In this document: in pieces, positions 34,763 to 46,249 of the stretch
Numbering within the stretch: position 1 is the first letter of the stretch
Layout of the letters: the number at the start of each line of letters is the position of its first letter
Origin: Lumnitzera littorea
Lineage: Eukaryota; Streptophyta; Magnoliopsida; Myrtales; Combretaceae
NCBI GenBank assembly: GCA_024138015.1
Contig: JAMXBB010000008.1
Location: 8,357,792-8,421,791 of the forward strand
Reading direction: 5' to 3'
DNA length: 64,000 bases
Program-made: the position numbers and the translations under genes
The notes under the pieces: model-generated
Told to the model about the DNA's origin: nothing
What the model saw: the letters and a program-made list of their open reading frames with translations, nothing else
Database searches by the model: none

Positions 34763-35826
34763 TGATAAGTGTAAATTACTTTACACTTTCAAGGCATATT
34801 TAGGCATAAATTTTTTATAATTGTGATATAATTCTTAATTTTCGATACTTAATTATATAATGTATTGATTTCAAATGAATCACGAGTAATAGAATGAAAT
34901 TTACATAAGAACAATGATTTTTAAGGCAATCATGGCTATAAGGAGAAGAAGACCTTGAAGTAAAATTAAGATACATTCAATCACGTCCGTGATGATGAAA
35001 ATTTGGAATTGCCAGCATTAATCATGCCCTTCATCATGAACGTGATTGAGGAAGTACTGATGATCCCTTTATTAATCATAGCAGGAGGGTGATCATATAG
35101 CAGGAAGGTGATCACGCGCTCAATCACGGGTGTGATGAGTTGTAATAAAGTGACGATGAGTTCACATCTATTATTATAGCCGTAATTGGTGTAGAATCTT
35201 ATTTTCTGAGACTATCACTCCCCGAGTCACGGGCGTGATGGGAGTAGACACAACTGTTCTTCTTTAACTTTTTCACACAAACCAGTAAATGGAACATATC
35301 TATACATCAGGCAATGTCTTGAAGTGGTATAATTCAAGTCCTTTGACGAGTCAAGTATAAATATACCACAACAAAGAGGAAAAAACATCAGAGGAGAGGA
35401 GAAGATATAACACTAGATTAAAAACATCATATCACCAATCAACACCTATTCATCTTTGTACCCATTGTATTTCTATTTTTAGCATAGTTTTTAAGTGTTA
35501 TACCGTACTTTTCCCATAATTACTTAAGAGAGCCAATGGGAATTCATCATTTGTTGTTGTAAAACTTCCTACAGTGGAATTCAAAACAGGGTTATATCTT
35601 TCTACTTGTCTTATGTTAATTTCTTTGTTATTTTTGCATTTTGTTGATACATTTTGTTATTTGATCATGTGTGAGTAGTAATTAGGACTTACTACATCAA
35701 CTTAGTGTGAATAAGTGCTTAAATTAGTGAGTCCCTGATATTTATTATTTTTGGTGAATTGAACTTAATTAATCTAAGTATAGTGTAGTGCATGACATTG
35801 TCTTAGGCCAGATTTCAATAAAATAT

Positions 35827-38310
35827 TGTAAACAACTAATTTTTGTCCCCTTTTATTTTTCAAATTATGTTACTAGGTCCTAAATTAGAAAAAATTCAAA
35901 AAAATAAAAAATTAAAGAAAACTCAAAAAATGAAGAAATTTAGAAAAAAAAAATAGGAATTTTAGAAAAGTACAAAAAATAGAAAAATAAGAAAGCCCCA
36001 AAAATATGAGGTTTAAGAAAAGATACAAAAATTTTCAAAAAATAAGAAAAGCATTAAAAATATGAAATTTGGATAAAAAAAACACAAAAATTGAGAAATT
36101 TAGAAAATGGGAAAATTTGGAAAAAAGTTATAAAATTGAAAAAATAAAAGATTCCAAAAAATAACTTTTTATTAAGGTAGATTTTTATTTTTTAATTTGG
36201 TTTAAAAGTTAGGCTAGTAAACTTAAGTTTAGATTTAAATTTAGCCTAAACTGATTGAGTTCAATTGCACATATAGATAAGGTACAGGCTAATGGCTTAA
36301 TGGTTAAACATATGGACTAGGCATAGGGCTTGAGTGTGAGGTCTTAAGTTCGAATTTTGGTAAAGGTAGGAAAGCCTTTTTTCTTTTTATTTTTTGTTAA
36401 CTAACACACTGCCATGTGTCAGGATCTAATTGCACCACGTGTCTTGACAAGTAGCAGATCCTGATACGTGGTAACGTCGAGTTATGCAGTCTTATTGATG
36501 TGGCATCCACGTGGCGTACCATGTCAGCTGCTACATTTCACATGATGTTACGTAGCAGGTCAGGAGTGGTTGGCATAGCTAACATGGCGCCACGTTAGTA
36601 CTTTCCCTCTTTTTCCCTCCTCTTTTCCCTCATTTTCCCCCTAACTTTCCTCCTTTTTCCTTCTCAAGAACAGCCCACTCGCTCCACTTTTACTTCAATT
36701 TCTACATAAATTCCATACACAAGCTACACAAGCACATAGTTTCTTACATCAATCTCGCACTAGGCATGGCATGCTTTAAATTGGTTTTAAGAATAAGTCC
36801 ATATTCAATCAAGAGCACATTCAAATCGGCTTTCAAAAATAAAAAAATAAAAAAAAAACCAAATTTTCATACATTTACATTCAAATCCAATTTCGACTTT
36901 CCTTAGTTTTTAGGTAAAATTAATGTATAAATAGGGGCTTAGGGACCATTAACAAGAACATATAACTAGCAGAATCATCACAAAAGCCTCTCTCTCTCGT
37001 TTTCTCTCTTTAGCTATAGCTTTACCCTTCCTCTCTCTTCGAATCTCTCTCCCTCTAGCTCTCCACCACCAACCACCACCTTAGCTAACTCCACCACCGT
37101 ACAAGCTACCTAACCCAACTACTCTCGACCTTTGTCGTAGCTTGTAGCATTGGCTACGGACAACCACCACCGAAACCTTAACCTCACAGCTACCTCCTTT
37201 CGAACCACTGCCTTTAACCACCCTTAACCCAAGATAACCCCATGATTTAACTCAGTGCCCCCTAAAACCACCAACCCAACATCTTTCTTACACCCAGCAA
37301 CTCCAAACGCCAAGAACCGAACACCACCATCGACCACCACTTCGGATCACCCTCCAAACACCATGGCAACTTCCCTACCCCTATTATCCCCAATAAAAAA
37401 CACACAAAACACTCCTCACCCCCTCACTTTGGCCACTAGAACTACCCGAATCACCCTCTGCCACCGTAGTTGCTGTTGAAGGCATTGGAGCCCGACTTAG
37501 ATCCGAAGTTCAACCCAAATACCGAACCTAAGACCCGCACACCCTATTTGCTGTCCAGTCCGATCCTTTTTTTAGTTTAATAAAAAAGTAAAAATAGATT
37601 GAATAAGTAAAATAATAAATAAATAAAAAATAAAAATAAATAAGTAAATAGAAAGAATAAAGATTATTATTTCTTTTTGTTACTTAGAAAATTAATTTTT
37701 CAAAAATAAAATAAAAATAAATCAACCATTTTTTCAAACTAAGATTATTTAGAATTTTCAAAAATAAAATCCAATTTAAAACCCTTTCTTAAGAAATTTT
37801 CTTAAATAAACCAAAATGGAGTAAAATGTAAACTCGATCGTTTTTAATTAAAACAAAATCACCCACTAAAGTTTTCATAAAAAGACCTACATACATTTGA
37901 CTCGAATAACGAGTACGTAGGCACTTACAAGGCGACAATAAAAATAAAAAAAAATCTAATTTTTCTTTTTAGTTTAAATTACTTAAGTGATCCAATCGGA
38001 AGTAAATAATAATCGAGTTTTATGTTTCAAAATTAAAGGTGATTTTTAAGTTTAATTCTAATTTTGAAAAGTCAATAGTATCTGTAAGGGTTTAAAATTC
38101 CAAACCCCCGAATCTATGATCTTTGGTTTCAAAAATAAGTTTTTTCGTAGACTAGTGGCTAAGTTATAACCAATCCCAATTGGTTATAATTTAACTGTTT
38201 TTCCCGACTCCAGTCAAGTGATGACTCCAAAGTTATTTTAAAACAAAACGGTTTTTCTTTAAACCTTAGTCGAGTATCAGTATTAACTGGGTAGGGTTTA
38301 GTACTAATCA
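35827..38310 (-). mobile_element. E2-2: second copy of the non-coding E2 element (2.48 kb)
   Basis: On the plus strand it begins TGTAAACAACTAATTTTTG and ends AGTACTAATCA. Its reverse complement is collinear with E2-1 (13977-15308 plus 19990-21256). It holds A-rich homopolymer sequence (35880-36150), ACGTGG/CCACGT motifs (36430-36600), a pyrimidine-rich CT tract (36985-37060) and no pol. TG...CA ends suggest an LTR, but flanks AATAT and GTTTA do not match, so the class is uncertain. Confidence 0.65.
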
Positions 38311-38560
38311 GTTTAAAAAAAAAACTTAATTTTTAAAGAACTAGAAGGTGAAAATCCAAGCTCAACAAATATGTCAAGAGATAATTCTATTGAATAAATC
38401 TAATTTATTGGAACACTTTACTCCTGATAATAGAGATCTTATTAGGAAAGTTGCTGCATTCTTAGGGAAATGGACAAATTACATATCATTAGTGCAATCC
38501 AAATTGGTTGTTAATTTTGAAGAGATTCTAATAGATACAATTAGGATTAGAAGTAAGTAG
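38311..38560 (+). other. Unassigned 70-codon frame between E2-2 and the LTR tail
   Basis: The 70-codon frame at 38348-38560 (GTG first codon; there is no upstream ATG) reads like ordinary protein, for example LLEHFTPDNRDLIRKVAAF and LGKWTNYISLVQSKLVV, unlike the surrounding low-complexity frames. I do not recognise it. It sits where plain LTR sequence would be expected and could be a captured exon fragment or chance. Confidence 0.3.
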
Positions 38561-38964
38561 TTATAAAAAGAATGCTTACATACCTGTAATTTCCCACATA
38601 TAACAAGTATTAGGATAAAAAAACATATTGGTAATATCATACTAAGTGATAAAGCATGTCTGTATGTAAATTATTATAGTGTTAATAGTTTTTATAACAT
38701 TTGTGTTAGATAAAAGTTGTTGGGAATTAATATGGTTTAGCTAGTAAATTAGATAATTTAATCTTTTCGTCACTTGACAAATTTGGTAGCCAGTTAATAG
38801 TAGGAATATTTAGTACTAGTGTTTGAATCCTTTTCCTTATGGAGACAAATCTATACTTATCTATACTAACAAACAATAGGTACACTTGCCTATTTAACCG
38901 AGTAAATAATAAAATATAGGAATTTAATTTGTAAAACTTGGTAGCTCTAATTAGAGGTGATCAA

Positions 38965-39250
38965 GACGACCATCATGGAATCTTTGCCTCGGGCAGTTTA
39001 TGGTAATCTGATAATAAAGTTTATGCTTAACTCAGTCCATGGTCTCGTTGAGACAAGCAATGGCATTGCTTTCTCTTGCTCGGCTTGGCATTTAGCCCTC
39101 TTGCATACAGCACAACCTTCAACAATTCAGTGTACTTCCTACCTCATTCTTAGCTAGAAGAAATGACTACTTAGCAACTCATAGCAGGTCAGCACATACA
39201 ATTTCCCACTTCAGAATAAGTACTCATCTTCTAAATAATACTCGTCCACT
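38965..39250 (-). pseudogene. Gypsy C integrase, N-terminal zinc-binding part
   Basis: Continuation of 33922-34762 beyond the solo LTR. Minus-strand text shows CAVCKRAK (second half of the HHCC zinc finger, about 39120), LLVSTRPWTELSINFIIRLP and ARGKDSMMVV next to the insertion. Stops and a frameshift are present, and the His pair is not clearly readable. Confidence 0.75.
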
Positions 39251-39289
39251 ATTCTTCCATCAATACAACGCTCGAGTATTGGTCCGAGA

Positions 39290-39665
39290 TGTAGGTCCTT
39301 AGAATACTACTCTTTGATATTTACAAATCCAAATAATATGGTCTGCAACTCGGTTAAGACCACATGTCTTCTAGAAATAGCATCTACAACCACGTTGCTC
39401 TTTCCTTGCATATATTTAATGACAAAATTAAATCCTTCAAAGAATTCAACCCACCTCGCTTGTCGATTCGACAACTTGGTCTGACTTCAGAGATATCTCA
39501 AAGACTCATGGTTAATATAAATGACAAATTCTCTCGATAATAGATAATGCTGCTATACATGGAGTCCTCGGATCAGTGCTAAGAGTTCCTTGTCATACAC
39601 AAAGTATTTTAGTTGAGGTCTCCTAAGCTTCTCACTGTGGTAAGCGATTAGTTGACCTTCCTACA
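39290..39665 (-). pseudogene. Gypsy C RNase H
   Basis: RNase H degrades the RNA template strand. Minus-strand text: KYFVYDKELLALIRGLH, HYLLSREFVIYINHESLRYL and RQARWVEFFEGFNFVIKY, then GKSNVVVDAISRR. The catalytic position of the family's 'YTDH' is changed to 'YINH', so the domain is inactive even apart from the stops. Confidence 0.8.
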
Positions 39666-39699
39666 TTAGGACAACGCCTATCCTAATGCCTTATGCATC

Positions 39700-40640
39700 A
39701 CATTCCAACTCAAATATCCTCTCGAAGTTAGGTAAAGATAATATAGGGGCGGAGGTCAGCCTTTCCTTCACCTTGGCAAAGCTTCTCTCTTCCTTTTCTC
39801 CCTATTTGAATTCGATGTTCTTCCTTATCAACTCAATGAGGGGCACAGCTAGTGTGCTAAAATTCTTGACAAATCTCTTATAAAACGATGTCAATCCATG
39901 GAAACTTCTTACTTCGACACAAGTGGTTAAAGTTAACCACTCAACGATTGCTCTAATCTTCTCTCCATCCACTTACAAGCCTCATTCGCTAACTACATAA
40001 CTTAGGAACACTACTTCCTCCTAGCAAAGCAACATTTCTTAAGATTACCGAATAACCTCTTGGCATGGTGGACATCCAATATGGTACAGAGATATTCACA
40101 GTGACTCGGCAAGTCGTCGAAGTACACAATGACACACTTCCCTATCAAATTTCTTATGACATGGTTCATTAGTCGCATGAAAATACTTAAGGCATTCAAC
40201 AAGCCGAATGGCATGACCATCTACTCATAGAGTCCATGTCGAGTTTTGAATGCAGTCTTCCACTTATCTCCCGGCCTCATGCAAATTTGATGGTAGCTAG
40301 ACTTCATATCAATCTTGTTAAAGATCTTAACTCCACTCAATTCATCTAACATGTTCTAACCTAAGGGTAAGATACTTATATTTGATTATGATCTTGTTTA
40401 TAGCTCGGCTATCAACATACATCCGCTAGGTACCATCCTTTTCGGCATTAGGAGCGCCGAAACAGCATAAGGGCCGAGACTTTCCCTTATAAATCCTCTT
40501 TCCAGTAGCTCATTGACTTGTCATTGTCGCTCGGAAGCCTACTTAGGACTCATCTAATAAGCTAGCTTATTTAGTAGGGCAACGTCAAGTATTAAGTCAA
40601 TGTAATGCTATATAGTTCGGACAAGAGGTAACCCTTCGGG
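39700..40640 (-). pseudogene. Gypsy C reverse transcriptase
   Basis: The best part (40011-40220) reads MPFGLLNA, then CVIVYFDDL with the catalytic YFDD box at 40113-40124, then NLKKCCFARRK. Upstream (about 40560-40640) HYIDLI and LNKLAY form the segment before the RT core, and about 40420-40480 shows the fingers region with DGT-RM-like text. Multiple stops break the frame. Catalytic aspartates are intact, so decay is by stops and frameshifts. Confidence 0.8.
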
Positions 40641-40668
40641 TAACTGTTCAAGGAACATATTGGCATAT

Positions 40669-41205
40669 TCATCTAGTAACTCTCTTACTTTTAAGGGGTA
40701 GTTCACCCGGCTCTTTCAACTTTAATAAACACCTAAACAACATAAGGGTTGGCTCATAAGCTTTAATGGCCTCTCGGAGCTTGGCTTTACTCATCATCAA
40801 AGTCTTCTTCAATCCATGAGCAAGTTTTACCTGTAGTTTGTTAACTTGACTCAGTAGCATCGGGTTCAGCATAATCTTCCTACCATCCTTCTCAATCACA
40901 TATGTGTTCTTGTATCCATCATAGATAACTCTTTTATCAAATAGCTATGGTTGGCAAAGCAACATGTGTGATGCATACATGGGCAACAAGTCGCAAAGAA
41001 TCTCATCAGAGTAATTTCCAATAGCTATTGGTTGTAGTACTTGTAGAGTGATATGTATTGCTCCTTTCTCATTTAGCCAATGCAACTTATACGACCTTAG
41101 ATGTGTGATGGTCGACAACTTTAACTTCGAGACCAGATCAACTGGCGCCACATTGGTACATACCACTATCCATAATGAGAGCACACAGCTGGTTATTCAC
41201 CTTGC
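40669..41205 (-). pseudogene. Gypsy C aspartic protease and linker
   Basis: The protease matures Gag and Pol. The active-site triad is readable as ALIMDSG at about 41165-41185, but the following text (CTNVAPVDLVSKLKL, IGNYSDEILCDLLPM, ASHMLL) lies in another frame, so a frameshift separates the triad from the fold. A 76-codon open stretch (40669-40899) covers the linker towards reverse transcriptase. Confidence 0.75.
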
Positions 41206-41335
41206 AGGTGATATGAAATAAGTTCTCTCTCTACTCCTCCTCGAGTGAGGGCTCCAAACTCATTGCACATCGGACGACAACTATCAATTGATCTAAGTCC
41301 TTAGCAAACATATTCTCTTCAATCAGTTCCTTCTC

Positions 41336-41612
41336 TTAAGTAGTTTCCTTTTCGGCAAGAGTCTCCTCCTCAAGTTCCTCGTCAATACTGTATACCTTAA
41401 GCTTCGGGATGTCTCCCCTAATAACTATAATCCTTTGGTTTGGGCACTGAGCAGCCATATGTCCAAACCCTTGGCACTTGAAGCACTTGATTTGGCTCGT
41501 CTTCCTACCAAACCCTTGCCCTTTTTCATATGTTCGAGTCGACACGTAACTTTTTGATCAGCCCTTCTAGTCAGTCTTAACATCCCTTTGTTTGATTGGC
41601 TTTGTACTTGAC
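41336..41612 (-). pseudogene. Gypsy C Gag C-terminus with CCHC zinc knuckle
   Basis: CFKCQGFGHMAAQC matches CX2CX4HX4C, the RNA-binding zinc knuckle of Gag. It is followed by a basic and then an acidic stretch (EELEEETLAEKE). The relic ends near 41612, where simple ACT/AAT sequence begins; the N-terminal Gag and the 5' LTR are not found. Confidence 0.85.
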
Positions 41613-42992
41613 TATTACTACTACTAATAATAATAATATTAATTTTAATAAAAAAATAGTGATCATAGTAATAATAATGTTAATAATAATGATAACAATA
41701 GTATGGGATCATTCATCTGCAATAATTAAAATGATTATATTTATATATGTATACATGCTAGTGCAAAATATTCTTAGAATAATAGTCTATTATGATTAAG
41801 TTAGAGTTTTCATTATCAAGCTAGTTATTTAAATATATAATTTCAAGATTTTTTACCCAACTTTATTACTTTATCTAACTTATATTGTCGCATTATTATC
41901 TATTCCATTATACTATAACAAAATATCGATACAAAATTTACAAATAGTCAAATAATTTGAACTTGTATATAGTTAATAAGTTATACATTATTACTCATAG
42001 GATAAAGTAATGCTTTCTATTTACTACAACAAATAACTTAGGCAATGTGAAATATTCTTAAAATTTTTAACTAAATTACATCATTAAAGAAGTACACTTA
42101 AACTCGATAAAGACTGACTATGAAAATGCAAAGATTAAAGGTAAAACTAAAAAGTTATACGAGATTCAAAACCTAAGTAGAAAGAGAATTATAAGTAAAT
42201 AGTAAGCTGATTAGGTTGTTTAGTACCACATCTAAATACTTATTAGGTTTCTTTTATTATTATGAGGAAACACCGATCAAGAGGGCGAATTGCCCATTGA
42301 TTGCTATGATCTATATCGACTTTGGTTAAGTCAGTACTCTTAATGACTCTATACTTATTTTATGCTTATAGTTAATACGGTTCGGGTTATGCATGTGCTT
42401 GAATATCAGTTGTTTATTGTGTAAAATGTTGTGAAAAGTAATAGCTAAATAACTGATTACTTGATTTATTGTTGCATGATTGGATGACTTGTTGATATTA
42501 AGTGATCACCTAGTAATTTGACTTAATCCCACATGACTTAATGAAATAAATGGATCATGCATAATCACGAGCATTACATTTATTGTTTTGTTTCGGCCGT
42601 TACCTCACGCGGATGTAATTTGATTATTTATGATTAGTACAATGCAAGAGCACTTGTACGATAGGACCTTACCTTTGACTCGCTAGCTTACTTAACACTA
42701 GAGATGTTAACCATGGATGGTTGAGGGTTAAGTCTAGAAACCATCGCTGTAAAGCGTGAGTATGAACTATAGGGACCATCTTACTGTTAGACTTGGGAAT
42801 CCGTGAATTGCTGAATTTTTTGAAATAAAAATATATTTTATGAAATATAGAATTTTAATATATGGTTGAAAACCTAAGTGTTAGAACTCGGTTGTGATTA
42901 GTATCGATAAATCTCCAACCTTTACATCGTAGAGCGTTAAATCCGAAGTTACATGTAGTACGTAGTCAACTATATATATTGATTTGGCATAC
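41613..42992. other. AT-rich non-coding DNA
   Basis: An AAT/ACT-rich tract (41610-41700) is followed by non-coding text. The part from about 42240, together with 44414-44894, reads like a diverged long LTR split by the solo LTR at 42993, but its outer ends were not identified. Confidence 0.35.
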
Positions 42993-44413
42993 TGATTCAC
43001 CTAAACTATATATATATAAATAAATTGCGAATACTCTAACAAGTATACTAGGTTAGAATCAAGTAATATAGAGAAAGTAAGGTTGTCAATCCTTTGAAGA
43101 CTAAGAAATTACTAATCCTATACTAGTTCTTATCAATATTTAAGCAATCAAAATTTAAATTAATTAATTTAATAATTACTCTAAAACTATTGAAAAGAAA
43201 ATAACTACGAAAAATCTAAAATTAAGCAATCAATTGAGAATTGTGAGAAAACAGAATCCACCTAGATTACGCAAATCAAATTGTTATCATGTTATATAGA
43301 TTAATAGCTATATGGTCATTCAAGTGAAATTATTATACCTTAAAACTTAAGGATTTAAATCCCTAATTAATTAGTCAGCTTCCACATCTTCCAATTAACA
43401 GTGGACTCTAAATTATAATCATATATCTCCCGATACTATGATTGTCTAATATCTTAAATCAATTATCCCTAATATCTTAGTGAATAATCAATTACCGAAC
43501 ATCACATTAATCTCTAGATAATTTCTAATTAATTCAATTAACTTTACTTCCACATTGATTAATCAAATCAACTAAGAATTTCTAACAAACCCTATATTAG
43601 CTCCCATATCATTAAGGTTTTTAACAATTATAATTAATTGAACAATTATAATCGAAATCATAGAAATTACAATCATAAATCATCCATATATCTCTTAATC
43701 CTATAATATGAACACAATTATCATCTTAGCTATCTAGGGTTTTATCAATTCCCACAAATAAATTTAACCAGCCAAGGATTTGGAAACAAAAACACAAATA
43801 CTAATTGAAATTACAAAGAAATTCATAATTGGAAATATAAGTAATTCACGGAATTACATAAGAATAATTAAAATAGATGTCACCAATTATATATCAAAAG
43901 AGATAATCTTCAAATTAGTCTCTACAGCAAAAGCAAAATCCTCTTCAATGATCAAAGTGATTCTCCTAAAAAATTCTTCAAGAATTAATTAAAGACTATT
44001 CTACGACTCTCTATGTCTAAGGAAAAAGTGTTCCTCCGTAACGATCAAACATAAGCTATTTATATAAAAAATTAGGATTGGCTCGCATGAAGTTTCTTTT
44101 CCATGAAGGCTGATTATGAAGGCCGCGTTTAGGCTGGCTGTGTAGCCATCAAAGGCCAGCGGCGTAGACTTCAAAGGCCGATGGTGTAAGTTGTAAGCTG
44201 GCTGCCTTTAATTCCAATTTGCATATGTTAATCCAAACTTCGTTAATTTGCTTAAAATTCCTCTAAATTGTCTATAATTCAACTCTTGAATCCTCTAATT
44301 GTTAAAATGTCCAAATGAAAATAATTAAGTACCATTTCTTAATGATTTCTATAAAATCAATAATAATTCTATCTTAATTTATACTTTAAAACATAAAAAA
44401 TATGCCTTTATCA
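42993..44413 (-). mobile_element. Tat-like solo LTR (1421 bp), minus orientation
   Basis: In sense orientation (minus strand) it starts TGATAAAGGCATATTTTT; on the plus strand it begins TGATTCACC and ends GCCTTTATCA. Flanks are CATAC (42988-42992) and CATGC (44414-44418), a 5-bp duplication with one mismatch. A patch with repeated GGCCG.G/GGCTGGCTG words (44110-44210) takes the place of the hairpin seen in the solo LTR at 16454. Confidence 0.7.
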
Positions 44414-44894
44414 CATGCTACTTGTTTATGCATTCATATGTCTATTAATGATAACCTACTTGCTAGTATAATATGAGGGATTTCTCACTAAGCTCGTGTA
44501 GCTCACTCCGCAACAATTTATTTTGTAGGTTCATTTAAGCTAGAACTGGGATAAATTTTTAGTGCAAAGTGCAAATCAAAGTTATGTAAGACAATGTTAA
44601 AGTTAATTGAGAAATGTATAGCTAGAACAGAAACACCATGTAGAAAGTATTTATATGGAGGGGTTTTGTATCATTCAGTACTTGTTGTAATTTATAAAAT
44701 TGACTTACTATATCTTATCATTTAGTAAGAGAAACTGATTCTCTATAGTTTTAATGGATTGTGAAATATTATATATCCTTAGTTATTTATATTTTATGAT
44801 AAATTAATAAATTAAAAGTTAGAAACCCTAGTGGTTAATTATTTAAAGTCTTACAATCTCTAACTTGTAAGGGGATTTTCATATCATAGGTGCA

Positions 44895-46145
44895 TGTCAC
44901 GGTCCATGTTTTGGAGTAACGAAGGGGTGTTTAACTTAGGGCTTAATGTGAAGTGAGTAGCGTCAATAGGTGGTTTGTTCATAAGGTTGGGTAGCTTCTC
45001 AAGGTAGGGTTGGCCATTTGTGAGCAAACTGGTCAGGAGCTGATGCCGCTCTTCTAATGATGGCCATGGTAGGCCAAAACCAGTAAGGAAGTTGGACGTC
45101 CCCTATCTTAGAAAGGATGGTAATAATGTCAATCGACACTCCTAAAGTAAGAGGGGCTTGGAACAGTTCTAAGCAGATAGGAAAAGGAAAGGCTAGCTTG
45201 CCTTCAATAATTAAAGAAAGTACATGAGGCAAAAGAAGGTCCAGCGTTACACAAGCACTTATGGAGGGGGTGAACCTCCCATCCCGTGACAAATGGTATC
45301 AAAGCTAAAGGTTCTAGCCTAGAGGAGCCACCTAAATGCTACCTGACATGTAATATGGAAAATGGTAGTTCTTATTGACAACTAAGCTCATGTGAATGAA
45401 GCTCAAGAGGGAGTGGCACCGGGTGGAGGGCATTGTTACTAGAAGGGGCAATTGTGCTATGAGCAGCATTGTAACAAAAGTTTACTCGAAACTTAAGGAA
45501 AAGTAAAAATGTATTTCAAAAGGTAAACCCTACCGTTGGACCATTCAATAAGAGGTGATCTCGGAGGATAAGAGGAGAGGGTGAAGGCAAGGGTAAGAGA
45601 ATGCCTATGGAAGCCTTGGAGTCTTGGCGGAGATGATCTTGGTGTGGAGTTGGGCAATGGAAGAATAGGGTTAGTGATCTTAAGGGGAAGGGTAATGGCG
45701 AATACTTGGCCCCACGACAAGGGCATCATGGATTTAGGTGAAGGAGAATGTCACGATCTGTGTTTTGGAGTGATGAAGGACCGTTCAACTTAGGACTTAA
45801 TGTGAAGTAAGTGGTGTCAGCAGGTGGTTTGTTTGTGGGGTTGGGTAGTCTCTCAAGAAGGGATTAGCCATCCATGAGCAAACTCGTCAGGAGCTGATGT
45901 CGCTTTCCTAATAATGGCTATGGCAGGCCAAAACCAGTTGGAAAGTTGGGCATCCCCTATGTTAAAAAGGATGGTGACAATGCTAGTTGACACTCCTAAA
46001 GCAAGAGGTTCTTAGAACAGTTTTGGGAAGACAGGAAAGGGAAAGGTTAGCTTGCCTTCAGTAATTAAAAAAAGTGCATGAGGCAAAAGAGGGTTGAACA
46101 CTATACAGGCAATTGTAGAGGGGGTGAACCTCCTATCTCGTGATA
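44895..46145 (+). mobile_element. TRIM element (miniature LTR retrotransposon), 1251 bp
   Basis: Two direct LTRs of about 397 bp enclose a 457-bp non-coding centre. LTR 1 (44895-45291) starts TGTCACGGTCC and ends CCGTGACA; LTR 2 (45749-46145) starts TGTCACGATCT and ends CTCGTGATA. A primer-binding site follows LTR 1 and a purine tract (GTGAAGGAGAA) precedes LTR 2. The 4 bases TGCA flank both ends. No coding capacity, as expected for TRIMs. Confidence 0.85.
45294..45305 (+). promoter_or_regulatory. Primer-binding site of the TRIM
   Basis: TGGTATCAAAGC, two bases after LTR 1, matching the tRNA-iMet-type plant site TGGTATCAGAGC with one mismatch. Confidence 0.8.
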
Positions 46146-46249
46146 TGCACACGTGATATGAAGATTTTAAACAATTACACTAGGCCTCTTTTAGGGTCCT
46201 GACACCTCCGGTCCACTTCATTTCAGAAAAAAAAAAAAGATTATTTTTT

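Larger units (their letters stand above)
34763..38963 (+). mobile_element. Tat-like solo LTR, itself split by E2-2
   Basis: It starts TGATAAGTGTAAATTAC and ends AGAGGTGATCA (one extra A before the flank). The 5-bp duplication GACGA lies at 34758-34762 and 38965-38969, and removing the insert with one GACGA puts the integrase frame of Gypsy C back in register. Its own length without E2-2 is about 1.7 kb. Typical Tat LTR text is visible: transcript-like region with CTCAATCACGGG.GTGATG repeats (35120-35240) and GGTACACTTGCC near the end (about 38880). Confidence 0.75.

Noticed and set aside
37255..37479. 74-codon Pro/Thr-rich frame
   Set aside because: Lies in E2-2 and is not open in the corresponding part of E2-1; compositional.
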